Source: Flavobacterium kingsejongi
GTDB lineage: Bacteria > Bacteroidota > Bacteroidia > Flavobacteriales > Flavobacteriaceae
Assembly (NCBI RefSeq): GCF_003076475.1
Contig: NZ_CP020919.1
Coordinates: 3,224,001-3,288,000, forward strand
Direction: 5' to 3'
Length of the DNA: 64,000 nucleotides
Shown: in pieces, positions 34,068 through 43,327 of the stretch
Numbering within the stretch: position 1 is the first letter of the stretch
Layout of the letters: each line of letters begins with the position of its first letter
Position numbers and translations under genes: made by a program
Notes under the pieces: model-generated
What the model saw: the letters and a program-made list of their open reading frames with translations, nothing else
The model's database searches: none
What the model was told of the DNA's origin: nothing

Positions 34068-34096
34068 TTGCTTTCTCAAATAATTCTATACTTTTG
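34068..34096 (+). promoter_or_regulatory. Promoter of the oxygenase gene
   Basis: TTG (34068-34070), 18 bp, TACTTTTG (34089-34096): a full match to the Bacteroidota promoter, placing the transcript start about 44 bases before the ATG. Confidence 0.7.
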
Positions 34097-34146
34097 TGAA
34101 CTTAAGGCCTTAGCGCCAGCAAAGTTATTAACAAATATTTTTAGGT

Positions 34147-35097
34147 ATGCAAAATATTCCTAGTGTTGACTTGCGTGATTTCCTTTCGGACGACCCGAAA
34201 CGTAAACAAAAATTTGTAAATGAAATCGGAAAAGCTTTTGAAGATATTGGCTTCGTAGCTTTAAAAGGTCATTTTTTGGATGATCAATTGGTAGAGGAAC
34301 TGTATAGTGAAATCAGAGATTTTTTCGCCCTGCCTTTAGCCACAAAAGACAGCTACGAAATCCCTGGTATTGGAGGGCAACGAGGTTATGTCTCTTTCGG
34401 TAAAGAACATGCCAAAGGCCGTAAAGAGGGCGATCTTAAAGAGTTCTGGCACTTTGGGCAGTATGTAGATGCCGATTCCAAATATGCTTCGGAATATCCG
34501 GAAAATGTTACGGTAAAAGAGCTGCCACGATTCAATGTTGTGGGAAAAGAAGCCTACGAAATGCTGGAAAAAACGGGTATTTATGTTTTAAGAGCATTAG
34601 CATTACACCTGGGACTGGATGAATTTTATTTCGATGCTTTTGCAAAAGAAGGAAATTCTATTTTACGTCCGATCCATTATCCCCCAATTACCCAGGAACC
34701 AGAAAATGCTATCCGCGCTGCTGCCCATGGTGACATCAATCTGATTACCCTGTTAATGGGAGCTCAGGGACGCGGATTACAGGTTCAGAATCATAACGGT
34801 GAATGGATTGATGCGATTGCACAACCGGATGAGCTGGTCATTAATGTAGGAGACATGCTTTCCAGGCATACCAACAACAAATTAAAATCAACCATCCACC
34901 AGGTTGTTAATCCTCCAAGAGAATTATGGGGAACTTCCCGCTATTCTATTCCGTTTTTTATGCATCCCGTGAGCGATATGCCGTTGGATTGCCTGGAGAA
35001 CTGTACAGATGCAGCACATCCTAAAAAATATGAAGACATTACTGCAGGTGATTTCCTTTATGAACGTCTTGTAGATTTAGGGTTAATTAAAAAATAA
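34147..35097 (+). CDS. Isopenicillin N synthase-like 2-oxoglutarate/Fe(II) oxygenase
   Basis: 316 residues. The N-terminal DIOX_N domain (about 5-110) and the C-terminal double-stranded beta helix are complete. Iron ligands are in AAHGDIN (HxD, about 196-198) and STIHQV (about 255), and RYSIPFF supplies the Arg-x-Ser that binds the co-substrate carboxylate. The family includes plant-like dioxygenases and bacterial ethylene-forming enzymes; the substrate here is not known. It has its own strong promoter. Confidence 0.88.
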   Translation: MQNIPSVDLRDFLSDDPKRKQKFVNEIGKAFEDIGFVALKGHFLDDQLVEELYSEIRDFFALPLATKDSYEIPGIGGQRGYVSFGKEHAKGRKEGDLKEFWHFGQYVDADSKYASEYPENVTVKELPRFNVVGKEAYEMLEKTGIYVLRALALHLGLDEFYFDAFAKEGNSILRPIHYPPITQEPENAIRAAAHGDINLITLLMGAQGRGLQVQNHNGEWIDAIAQPDELVINVGDMLSRHTNNKLKSTIHQVVNPPRELWGTSRYSIPFFMHPVSDMPLDCLENCTDAAHPKKYEDITAGDFLYERLVDLGLIKK

Positions 35098-35117
35098 TTT
35101 ATATTTTTATACTGTGG

Positions 35118-35149
35118 AAGAAGACATTGGGTGTACTTAATGTCTTCTT
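35118..35149 (+). terminator. Terminator after the oxygenase gene
   Basis: An 11-bp stem (35118-35128 with 35139-35149) followed by a T-rich stretch. Confidence 0.65.
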
Positions 35150-35173
35150 TCCTGTTTTAAATACATCATAATT

Positions 35174-35524
35174 ATGGCAAAGAAATTAAGCAGCTTAGAC
35201 GATTTGGGCGGATTTGTTTTTTCGACTAATGAAAATTTCGAATTCGATACCAATTCCGATACAGCAGAAACACTTGCTCCAAGTAAGCAAAGACTGGAAG
35301 CGCATCTCGATAAAAAAAACCGGGGTGGTAAAATTGCTACTGTAATCAAAGGTTTTCAGGGCAATGAAGAAGATTTGAAAACTTTAGGAAAAATGCTCAA
35401 AACCAAATGTGGTGTCGGTGGAGCAGTAAAAGATAATGAAATCATTATACAGGGCAATTTTCGCGATAAAATAATACAAATCCTCCAGGCTGAAGGCTAT
35501 AGTGTCAAACGTGTAGGCGGATGA
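35174..35524 (+). CDS. SUI1/YciH translation factor
   Basis: 116 residues. The C-terminal SUI1 domain (KIATVIKGFQGNEEDLKTLGKMLKTK, GGAVKDNEIIIQG, YSVKRVGG) is the bacterial YciH/eIF1-like fold, thought to influence initiation fidelity. The N-terminal 45 residues are disordered and acidic, as in Bacteroidota members. The stop overlaps the first possible start of the phosphorylase gene (ATGA at 35521). Confidence 0.92.
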   Translation: MAKKLSSLDDLGGFVFSTNENFEFDTNSDTAETLAPSKQRLEAHLDKKNRGGKIATVIKGFQGNEEDLKTLGKMLKTKCGVGGAVKDNEIIIQGNFRDKIIQILQAEGYSVKRVGG

Positions 35525-35559
35525 TTCCTGCCATTAAAAATACTTCTAAAATTAAATAT

Positions 35560-36429
35560 ATGTCCATACAATCTTCAGAATTAATTCTTAATCCGGATGG
35601 TAGTGTATATCACTTAAACCTGAAACCGGAACATGTAGCAAACGATATTATTTTTGTAGGTGACCAGAACCGGGTAGAGAAAATCACCCAGTTTTTTGAC
35701 AGCATCGAATATTCTACTCAAAAAAGAGAATTTAAAACACAAACAGGATGGTACAAGGGAAAACGGCTTACCGTGCTTTCAACCGGAATTGGTCCTGATA
35801 ATATTGATATTGTTATCAATGAACTGGATGCTTTGGTAAATATTGATCTGGAAACACGCCAGCCCAAAGCAGCATTGACAGCACTGAATATTATCCGTGT
35901 CGGGACTTCAGGCTCCTTGCAAAATGATATCCCTGTTGACAGTTTTGTACTATCCAAATTCGGATTGGGACTTGATAATATGCTACGCTCTTACTGTATC
36001 GATGCAGTGACCAATACTGCTCTGGAAGATGCTTTTATAGCACAGACCAACTGGGATCAAAAAAAAGGAAGGCCTTATGCTGTAGGCTGTAGTGAAACGT
36101 TGGAAAAATTGATTGAGAGCGATATAATATTCAAGGGAATAACAGCTACTGCGGGCGGTTTTTACGGACCACAAGGCCGTGTATTGCGCCTTCCGGTACA
36201 AGATCCGGAACTGAATGGAAAAATGGATCATTTTAGCCATGAAGGTCAAGCCATTACTAACTTGGAAATGGAAACTGCTGCTATTTATGGCCTTTCAGCT
36301 TTATTAGGACACAATGCCCTATCCCTGAACGCCATTATAGCTAATCGCGCAAATGGTACTTTTAGTGAAGATCCCTATAAGGCCGTTGATGCTCTAATCA
36401 CTTATACTTTAAATAAGCTGGCGGAATAA
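35560..36429 (+). CDS. Nucleoside phosphorylase (PNP/UDP family)
   Basis: 289 residues from ATG 35560 (MSIQSSELILNPDG), which matches family starts better than ATG 35521; both are in frame. Motifs: the phosphate-binding VGDQNRVEKI (usual form GDP-x-R), RVGTSGSL, and NLEMETAAIYGLS with the substrate-binding Glu-Met-Glu. It phosphorolyses nucleosides to base and ribose-1-phosphate. Most similar in style to uridine phosphorylases. Its 3' end overlaps the convergent AraC-HTH gene by 28 bases. Confidence 0.87.
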   Translation: MSIQSSELILNPDGSVYHLNLKPEHVANDIIFVGDQNRVEKITQFFDSIEYSTQKREFKTQTGWYKGKRLTVLSTGIGPDNIDIVINELDALVNIDLETRQPKAALTALNIIRVGTSGSLQNDIPVDSFVLSKFGLGLDNMLRSYCIDAVTNTALEDAFIAQTNWDQKKGRPYAVGCSETLEKLIESDIIFKGITATAGGFYGPQGRVLRLPVQDPELNGKMDHFSHEGQAITNLEMETAAIYGLSALLGHNALSLNAIIANRANGTFSEDPYKAVDALITYTLNKLAE

Positions 36430-36749
36430 TCTGCCGGCTTTTTTAATATCTCTACTCCACTTATGTATTCTGACGGACGTTGCCCTATTATTTTATAAAA
36501 GGTATTCGAAAAAGTGGGTACACTGCTATAGCCAACTTTTCGGGCTACTTCATTCACTGTGAACTTATGTTCCAAAAGTAGGCTCAAGGCTTTTAAAATA
36601 CGCTGAATTGTATAAAATTGTATATTCTGGAGGAAGTTTTTTTTCTGAAACACCCGCTTTTCCAATGCAGGAGAACAAACAGCAAAGCTGACCCCGTCGA
36701 ATAAAAAAATACTACAGTTCTCTTTTTCAATCTTTTTAAACTTCATCAT
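36402..36749 (-). CDS. Small AraC-type HTH protein
   Basis: 115 residues, little more than the C-terminal AraC HTH (about 50-105, KFTVNEVARKVGYSSVPTFSNTFYKIIGQRPSEY). The first 45 residues are a short lead without a sensor domain. It is divergent from a cytoplasmic solute-binding-like protein (120 bases between starts), which may be its sensing partner. Confidence 0.82.
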   Translation of the reverse strand: MMKFKKIEKENCSIFLFDGVSFAVCSPALEKRVFQKKNFLQNIQFYTIQRILKALSLLLEHKFTVNEVARKVGYSSVPTFSNTFYKIIGQRPSEYISGVEILKKPADYSASLFKV

Positions 36750-36868
36750 AATAAGAAATTATTTTTGGGGAAGTTTTTTTACTTTTTTTCATAATTTTTG
36801 ACTAAAATAGTACCATATTTGGTGTATTAAATATTCTGTTAGTACCTTTATCATCTTAACGATTAAAA

Positions 36869-37717
36869 ATGAAAACAATAAAGATAGCCGGAGTTCCTGA
36901 ACACTTCAATCTGCCTTGGCACCTGTGCCTGGAAAATAAAGAATTTGAAGCAGTGGGAATCGATTTACAATGGACCGATGTTCCCGAAGGAACCGGTAAA
37001 TTATGCCAGATGCTCCGGAGTACTACCATTGATATTGCCGTAATACTAACCGAAGGGATTGTAAAGGATATCGTTGCCGGAAATGAAACGACTATCGTTC
37101 AGGTCTATGTTGCCTCTCCCTTAATCTGGGGTATCCATGTAGGCGCAAATTCCAGTTATCAAAAAATGGCTGATTTAGAAAATACTAAAATTGCCATTAG
37201 CCGCATTGGATCAGGATCCCAACTGATGGCCTATGTAAATGCGGAAAATCAGGGATGGAACACTGATGAACTTTCTTTTGAAATTATTAATACACTGGAT
37301 GGCGCTGTACAGGCATTGACAGAAGGTACGGCGGATTATTTTATGTGGGAACGCTTTATGACAAAACCACTGGTCGATAAGGGTATTTTCAGAAGAATTG
37401 CTGACTGTCCTACCCCCTGGCCTTCTTTTGTTATTGCCGTTCGCAGTGAAGTATTGCAAAGTGATCCCGGCATTATTGCAAAAATTCTCGAGATCATCAA
37501 TCATCAAACTGCTGGATTTAAAGTTATTCCGGGTATTGATGAAACGTTAGCCGCACGTTATGGTCAGAAAGCAGAAGATATCCAGGAATGGCTATCCCTT
37601 ACAGAATGGTCAGCAAACCCTTTGACTATAAAAGAGTTGGAAGCTATACAGAAAGAATTACTTGAACTAAAAATTATCGATAAAATAATACCTTTCGAAG
37701 CTGTTGCCCAATACTAA
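36869..37717 (+). CDS. Substrate-binding-like protein without signal peptide
   Basis: 282 residues with the two-lobe periplasmic binding fold of the NMT1/SsuA (sulfonate/nitrate) type: start IKIAGVPEHFNLPWHL, hinge RIGSGSQLMAY (about 110-120), and a second lobe (DYFMWERFM). No signal peptide or lipobox, so it should stay in the cytoplasm. No ABC permease or ATPase is nearby. It faces an AraC-HTH gene. Confidence 0.75.
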   Translation: MKTIKIAGVPEHFNLPWHLCLENKEFEAVGIDLQWTDVPEGTGKLCQMLRSTTIDIAVILTEGIVKDIVAGNETTIVQVYVASPLIWGIHVGANSSYQKMADLENTKIAISRIGSGSQLMAYVNAENQGWNTDELSFEIINTLDGAVQALTEGTADYFMWERFMTKPLVDKGIFRRIADCPTPWPSFVIAVRSEVLQSDPGIIAKILEIINHQTAGFKVIPGIDETLAARYGQKAEDIQEWLSLTEWSANPLTIKELEAIQKELLELKIIDKIIPFEAVAQY

Positions 37718-37748
37718 ACTATAATTTTTTCGCCATTTTCAGCAGCCT

Positions 37749-38681
37749 ATGACTGTAAAGCCAAAAATAGATTTAAAGACGATTAAAGAGAAACTAAGCA
37801 TTAAAAAGCCTTGGGACAACGTCATTATATTTATTTTGAACCTGCTGATTGCTATTCCTGTTTTTATCATCATTCACCAAAATGTCGTCGATCCCGATAT
37901 GATTTTTCATCTGGATCGGATATTGCTTTTTATCGTTATTTTGGCTGTAATACAGATTATCCTCCGATTGATGCGCACTGTAATTATCATCTGCATTGCG
38001 TTATACTTAGTCGTGCTTCTGTATGGTAGTACGATTGGAAATTATGGTTTCGGAAGTGTCTATGAGGACTACCGCTCTATGATCTATACTATGGCTGATG
38101 ATGCTAATCCCCAGGATATTATTATTTCAAAACTCCTGCCATTCCCCAATAAATCAAAAATTATTGCAGCTGTAGAATTTGAAAACCCTGCTGTCCGAAA
38201 CTTTGCGCTTTCGGCAACCACTAAATATTTCAGGGATATAAAAGGATACCATAAATACCGTCGGATCATCCAGAGTTTTGCTATTTTCAAGGAAATAAAT
38301 ACGCGCTGGAATTATGTCAATGACCCTAAAGGCAGGGAATATATCGCAAGTGCGAGTGAAACCGTCAGGCATCTTTCCGGAGATTGTGATGACCATGCTG
38401 TATTCATGTCCGCCTGCATCAAAGCCATTGGAAGCACGCCCCGTATTATCCATACTGGTGGCCATCTTTATCCCGAAATGCTTATCGGGGATAAGAGTGA
38501 TCTTGAAAATATCAACTACCTCATAAAAGAAGTCTTATTTAAAGAGGAAAGCAAAGGAAAAGAAATCCATTACCATATCGATGAGCGCGGACAAATATGG
38601 CTCAATATGGATTATACCGCTAAATATCCAGGTGGGCCTTTTATGTCGGCGGAAATATTGGGTGCATTGACCTTAAATTAG
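37749..38681 (+). CDS. Membrane-bound transglutaminase-like protein
   Basis: 310 residues. Three hydrophobic segments at about 24-42, 56-74 and 77-92, then a transglutaminase-like (papain-fold) domain with the complete triad: Cys213 in SGDCDDHAVF, His239 in GGHLYPEM, Asp288 in LNMDYTAKYPGG. Such proteins act as proteases or cross-linkers outside or at the membrane. Follows the binding-like gene by 31 bases, possibly as an operon. Confidence 0.82.
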   Translation: MTVKPKIDLKTIKEKLSIKKPWDNVIIFILNLLIAIPVFIIIHQNVVDPDMIFHLDRILLFIVILAVIQIILRLMRTVIIICIALYLVVLLYGSTIGNYGFGSVYEDYRSMIYTMADDANPQDIIISKLLPFPNKSKIIAAVEFENPAVRNFALSATTKYFRDIKGYHKYRRIIQSFAIFKEINTRWNYVNDPKGREYIASASETVRHLSGDCDDHAVFMSACIKAIGSTPRIIHTGGHLYPEMLIGDKSDLENINYLIKEVLFKEESKGKEIHYHIDERGQIWLNMDYTAKYPGGPFMSAEILGALTLN

Positions 38682-38768
38682 ATTAAAATACTGATTGATT
38701 TAATTATATATAGATGCTTTTGAATAGTACTCCTTCAAAATGAATTACTTAAAAAGCAATACTAAAAT

Positions 38769-39434
38769 CTACCATACAATCGGTTCAATTGCCTTCTCTT
38801 CTAAAAACGCATTGGTCTTGCTAAAATGTTTATTACCAAACCAAAAACCCCTATTGGCACTCAATGGGGAAGGATGGCCGCTTTCCAATATGAAATGTTT
38901 ACTCCTGTCAATTTTGGCTCCTTTTTTCTGTGCAAATCCACCCCAAAGTAAAAATACTACATTTTCTTTTTTATCCGAAACTGCCTGAATGACAGCATCT
39001 GTAAATGTTTCCCAGCCTTTCTTTTGGTGGCTTCCGGCCTCTCCGGCACGAACGGTTAAGGTGGCATTTAACAGCAACACACCCTGGTCTGCCCAGCGTT
39101 CCAAATTTCCTGTTTGTGGAAAAGGTTTTACGAGATCCGTTTCGATCTCTTTAAAAATATTAATTAAAGAAGGTGGAAAGGCAATACCATCATTTACCGA
39201 AAAGCATAATCCGTTCGCCTGTCTTGGTCCATGATACGGATCCTGGCCAATGATCACAACTTTCACGTCATCAAAATGACAATGGTCAAAAGCAGCAAAT
39301 ATCTGGCTTCCCTTAGGATAACAAGTGGTTGTAGTATATTCCGATTTTACAAATTCTATCAGACTATCAAAATAGGGTTTTTCAAACTCATTGCCCAAGG
39401 CTTCTTTCCAGGAAGGATCAATTTTTACAAGCAT
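38769..39434 (-). CDS. ung: Uracil-DNA glycosylase
   Basis: 221 residues from ATG 39434 (MLVKIDPSWKEAL), the usual family start; ATG 39455 adds 7 residues. Family 1 UDG: the water-activating loop GQDPYHGP (Asp65, His68) and the minor-groove loop HPSPLSANRGFWFGN are intact. It removes uracil from DNA in base excision repair. Confidence 0.96.
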   Translation of the reverse strand: MLVKIDPSWKEALGNEFEKPYFDSLIEFVKSEYTTTTCYPKGSQIFAAFDHCHFDDVKVVIIGQDPYHGPRQANGLCFSVNDGIAFPPSLINIFKEIETDLVKPFPQTGNLERWADQGVLLLNATLTVRAGEAGSHQKKGWETFTDAVIQAVSDKKENVVFLLWGGFAQKKGAKIDRSKHFILESGHPSPLSANRGFWFGNKHFSKTNAFLEEKAIEPIVW

Positions 39435-39502
39435 TTTTATAATTTTATAAGTCAAAAATAAGACCTTTTTCCCACTATTTCAAGTTTGGAATTTTCAAGA
39501 CG

Positions 39503-39531
39503 TTGCTTTTACTTAAATTTCAGTAAATTTG
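39503..39531 (+). promoter_or_regulatory. Promoter of mutS2
   Basis: TTG (39503-39505), 18 bp, TAAATTTG (39524-39531): a full Bacteroidota-type match. The transcript start would lie about 18 bases before the ATG. Confidence 0.7.
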
Positions 39532-39555
39532 TATTCAAATTTGCTATAAAACAGA

Positions 39556-41736
39556 ATGATTGCGATTACAGATAAAACCCTAAAAGACTTAGAATTTTCA
39601 ACCGTTTTGGAAACTATTGCCGCTTCCTGTGTAACAGAAACCGGAAAAGAGAAAGCGATGCAGGTACTTCCCTTTCCAAATAAGGAAACATTACTGGAAG
39701 CCCTACAGCAAACTTCTGAATATGTATCTTCCTTTGCGAACAATAATGCCTTACCCAATCATAGTTTTGATACGATTACCAATGAAATAAAATTTCTGGC
39801 TATTGAAGATAGCTATTTAGATACAGCCGCTTTTCGTAAAATTGCCACTATCTCAGATACTGTCAATACATTGATTGTTTTTTTGAAAAAATTCGATGAT
39901 TATTATCCTACACTAAATCAAAAAGCGGAACAGGTAACTTTCACCAAGGAAATCATTAAAAAAATCGATGAAATTGTTGACAAATATGGTGAGATAAAAG
40001 ATAACGCCTCACCTGCCCTTTCTGCCATACGTAAAGAAATGAACCTTGTAAAAGGAAAAATTAACCAGAGTTTTGTTGCGGCTTTAAGCCAATACAGCGC
40101 ATTGGGATATTTAGATGAAATAAAGGAAAGTGTTGTAGAAAATCATCGCGTGCTGGCCGTATCGGCGATGTATCGGAAAAAGGTTAAAGGTTCCATATTG
40201 GGCAGTTCCAAAACAGGTAGCATTGCTTATATTGAACCTGAAGCAACACTGCGATATTCCAGGGAACTAAATAATTATGAATACGAAGAAAAAGAAGAGG
40301 TTACCCGAATTTTAAAACAGCTCAGTAACCACATCAGGCCATTTGTTTCATTGCTTTATGAGTATCAGGAATTCCTTAGCGATATTGATGTTATTTCCGG
40401 AAAAGCGAAATATGCCAACAGGATTGGCGGAATTCTCCCAACCATCATAGAAGAAAAACGGCTATTTTTTAGGGAAGCCTTCCATCCTATATTGCTGTTG
40501 AGTAATAAAAATAAAAAAGTTCCTACGTATTCACAAACGATTGAACTGGATGAAAAAAGCCGGATTATTGTTATTTCAGGGCCAAATGCCGGAGGTAAGA
40601 CGATCTCGTTAAAAACGGTTGGATTACTACAATTAATGCTACAAAGTGGTATCTTAATTCCGGTACACGAACGTAGTGAGACCTTTTTATTCGATCGGAT
40701 ACTTACTGATATTGGAGACAATCAGTCTATTGAAAATCATTTAAGTACATACAGTTACCGATTGAAAAACATGAATTATTTTCTCAAAAAATGCAATGCT
40801 AAAACCTTATTCCTGATCGATGAATTCGGTACAGGATCTGATCCGGAATTGGGAGGTGCTTTGGCTGAAACATTTTTAGAAGAGTTTTACCATCGGGAAG
40901 CATTCGGAATCATTACCACCCATTATTCCAATCTAAAAATACTGGCGAATGAACTCCCTTTTGCTACGAATGCCAATATGCTTTTTGACGAAAAATCGCT
41001 GGAACCTATGTACAAGCTGATCTTAGGTCAGGCTGGAAGTTCTTTTACCTTTGAAGTAGCACAGAAAAATGGTATTCCATTTGGTTTGATCAACCGGGCT
41101 AAAAAGAAAATAGAAGGTGGAAAAGTTCGATTTGACAAAACGATTGCTACGTTACAAAAAGAACGCTCCAAATTGGAAAAAACCTCTCAAAATCTAAAAG
41201 AAGAGGAAACCAAGGCACGTGAGGAAGGCAAAAAAATGGAAGGCATCAATACCAAAATTCAGCAAAAACTGGAGAGTTACCAGGAATTATATGATGCAAA
41301 CCAGCGCCTGATTTATATGGGGCAAAAAGTAGATGATATTTCTGAAAAATATTTTAATAATAAGAACAAAAAAGACCTTATTGGAGAATTTCTTAAAATG
41401 GTAGAAATTGAAAACTCCAAGCGTAAAAAAGCTACGCCAAAGGAACAAAAGATCAAACAGGTCGTTCAAAAACAAATCATTGAAGAAGTCAAAGTGATTG
41501 TGGAAGAAATTCGACAGGAGAAAAAAGAAAAGAAAGTCAAAGCAGCCAAACAGGAGCTCAATAAACCAAAAGTAGCTTTAAAATTAGGCGACCGTGTTCG
41601 AATGATTGATGGTAAAGCCGTGGGAAGTATTGATAAGATCGAAAAAAATACGGTCACGGTTAATTATGGTATCTTTACTTCCAAAGTAAGTCTGGATGTG
41701 CTAGAATTAGTAGAGGCTAAAAAAATTACGCGATGA
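39556..41736 (+). CDS. mutS2: MutS2-family ATPase
   Basis: 726 residues. A core and lever region (1-320), an ATPase with Walker A GPNAGGKT (about 342-349) and Walker B LFLIDEFGTGSDP, and a long coiled coil (about 520-620, rich in Lys/Glu). The C terminus is a KOW-like region (GDRVRMIDGKAVGSIDK) and lacks the Smr nuclease domain of the Bacillus protein (785 residues). MutS2 proteins act in suppression of recombination or on stalled ribosomes. The stop overlaps the next gene by 4 bases. Confidence 0.93.
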   Translation: MIAITDKTLKDLEFSTVLETIAASCVTETGKEKAMQVLPFPNKETLLEALQQTSEYVSSFANNNALPNHSFDTITNEIKFLAIEDSYLDTAAFRKIATISDTVNTLIVFLKKFDDYYPTLNQKAEQVTFTKEIIKKIDEIVDKYGEIKDNASPALSAIRKEMNLVKGKINQSFVAALSQYSALGYLDEIKESVVENHRVLAVSAMYRKKVKGSILGSSKTGSIAYIEPEATLRYSRELNNYEYEEKEEVTRILKQLSNHIRPFVSLLYEYQEFLSDIDVISGKAKYANRIGGILPTIIEEKRLFFREAFHPILLLSNKNKKVPTYSQTIELDEKSRIIVISGPNAGGKTISLKTVGLLQLMLQSGILIPVHERSETFLFDRILTDIGDNQSIENHLSTYSYRLKNMNYFLKKCNAKTLFLIDEFGTGSDPELGGALAETFLEEFYHREAFGIITTHYSNLKILANELPFATNANMLFDEKSLEPMYKLILGQAGSSFTFEVAQKNGIPFGLINRAKKKIEGGKVRFDKTIATLQKERSKLEKTSQNLKEEETKAREEGKKMEGINTKIQQKLESYQELYDANQRLIYMGQKVDDISEKYFNNKNKKDLIGEFLKMVEIENSKRKKATPKEQKIKQVVQKQIIEEVKVIVEEIRQEKKEKKVKAAKQELNKPKVALKLGDRVRMIDGKAVGSIDKIEKNTVTVNYGIFTSKVSLDVLELVEAKKITR

Positions 41737-42143
41737 TCTTACCTGAAAATAAAAAAATAATACTTTTTGATGGTGTTTGTAATCTTTGCGATAGCGCAAT
41801 ACAGTTTATCATCCGTAAAGACAGCAAAGACCTGTTCCGTTTTGTAGCACTGCAATCAGAAAAAGGTCAGGAAATACTATCGTATTTGGGAATAGATCCT
41901 TCAAAAATCGATTCTATTATTTTGTATGACCCCCGGATCGCTTATTATCATAAAGCTGAAGCGGCTCTTAAAATAGCTGGGCATCTTGGCGGAATCTACA
42001 GTCTTCTGGCTACATTAAATGTACTGCCTACAGGACTAAAAAATACTGTCTATGATTATATTGCCAGAAGCCGGTACAAGTGGTACGGTAAAAAAGAGGC
42101 CTGTATGATTCCAACTCCGGAACTTAAAGCTAAATTTTTATAA
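41733..42143 (+). CDS. DCC family thiol-disulfide oxidoreductase
   Basis: 136 residues. The DxxCxxC motif FDGVCNLCDS (Asp13, Cys16, Cys19) defines the DUF393/DCC family. LPTGLKNTVYDYIARSRYKWYG is the conserved C-terminal segment. It is translationally coupled to mutS2. Redox substrate unknown. Confidence 0.9.
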   Translation: MILPENKKIILFDGVCNLCDSAIQFIIRKDSKDLFRFVALQSEKGQEILSYLGIDPSKIDSIILYDPRIAYYHKAEAALKIAGHLGGIYSLLATLNVLPTGLKNTVYDYIARSRYKWYGKKEACMIPTPELKAKFL

Positions 42144-42178
42144 AAAATCCCCTGGAAACGAATTTTCAGGGGATTTTT
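42143..42178. terminator. Bidirectional terminator
   Basis: A perfect 12-bp stem (42143-42154 with 42167-42178) with a CCCC core between the DCC gene and the convergent T9SS cargo gene. Confidence 0.85.
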
Positions 42179-42200
42179 AATTATGAGGAAATAGTAACTA

Positions 42201-43124
42201 TTATTTCTTGATAATTTTCTTTACAGTTGTTCCCTGCTCTGAGGCAATATTCATCATATAGACACCTGCAGATAAATCTGAAACATTAATCTGTTCTGCG
42301 CTATTCGTGTTTTTTACGATTCTTCCATTTAAGTCCGTAATCGTTATGCTATTGATTGCAATAGCATCATGATTTGTAATGCTTATGATGTCTGTAGCTG
42401 GATTAGGGAATACCGAAAACTTAGAAGCTAAGAAATCTTCCCTTCCTAAAGTTGCTGTCGTTACTTTGAAATCATCTATCATGAACATATAGACATCGGC
42501 AGAAACACATTGAATACCGATCCGAATTGTTTGTCCGCTATAAGCATCTAATGATTGTACTCTTTCAGCCCAGTTCGGATATGTTGCAGTTAGTGACGTT
42601 GGACTACCTGCAATAATTGTAAAATTAGCAGATGAAGTTGGATTTCCGGTACCTACATACACACCAATACGATAGCGTTCCGCACCATAACTACCTGATA
42701 ATGCCTTTACCCAAAAACGTACTTCATTAGCTGAAGCACCTAAAGTAACAGGTGGGCTAATCAACCAATCTTCATTTGCCGTTATCCCACCACCGGGAAC
42801 AGCATTCCATGCTACAGCACATTTTAAACCTGTTCTGGGATCAAAATTACGGGTTTCGTCACCTGTACTTGCATTGGTAACCCCAGCGGCTGTAGGATTA
42901 AAAATCTGAAAAGCTTGGGGAGCACCTGCGTTAGGCCATGCAGGATCAGCAAGACCTCCAGTATAAGTTGGTCTAAGATCAATGTCTAATGTTTGCCATT
43001 GCCCAAAACCAGAAATAGCAAAATCAGTATAAGTATCAAAACTATCTTCAAATAGTGTTGTTTGTGCATTTGAAGAAAAAAAGGTGCCCATTAAAAGCCC
43101 TGCAAAGAGTAATGTTTTTTTCAT
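42201..43124 (-). CDS. Secreted protein, choice-of-anchor J domain, T9SS sorting domain
   Basis: 307 residues. Signal peptide 1-20 (ending SNAQ). The middle (about 25-225) fits a choice-of-anchor J/cleaved-adhesin jelly-roll (SFDTYTDFAISGFGQW, WLISPPV, DDFKV). The last 75 residues are a type A T9SS sorting domain (SVFPNPATD, DLNGRIVK, LSAGVYMM, KKIIKK). It is therefore exported by type IX secretion and probably anchored on the cell surface or released. Its signal peptide and tail resemble those of the gene upstream. Confidence 0.85.
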   Translation of the reverse strand: MKKTLLFAGLLMGTFFSSNAQTTLFEDSFDTYTDFAISGFGQWQTLDIDLRPTYTGGLADPAWPNAGAPQAFQIFNPTAAGVTNASTGDETRNFDPRTGLKCAVAWNAVPGGGITANEDWLISPPVTLGASANEVRFWVKALSGSYGAERYRIGVYVGTGNPTSSANFTIIAGSPTSLTATYPNWAERVQSLDAYSGQTIRIGIQCVSADVYMFMIDDFKVTTATLGREDFLASKFSVFPNPATDIISITNHDAIAINSITITDLNGRIVKNTNSAEQINVSDLSAGVYMMNIASEQGTTVKKIIKK

Positions 43125-43279
43125 AAAATATGTTTTTGGTTATTAGTAATACTAAAGTTACTTATATTTAGTCACTTACCATATATGTTATATGAAAATT
43201 ATTTGTTTTTTATAAGCAAAAAGGCTTTTTAGTTTTAATATGAAACTTTGTTAAGTGAAATAGCGATGATACCGTAAAA

Positions 43280-43311
43280 AACAAAAGCCAAACTTCCGTT
43301 TGGCTTTTGTT
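43280..43311 (-). terminator. Terminator after the second T9SS cargo gene
   Basis: A 14-bp perfect stem (43280-43293 with 43298-43311), TTCC loop, 16 bases beyond the stop of the 43328 gene. Confidence 0.85.
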
Positions 43312-43327
43312 AACTATTTGAGAATTA

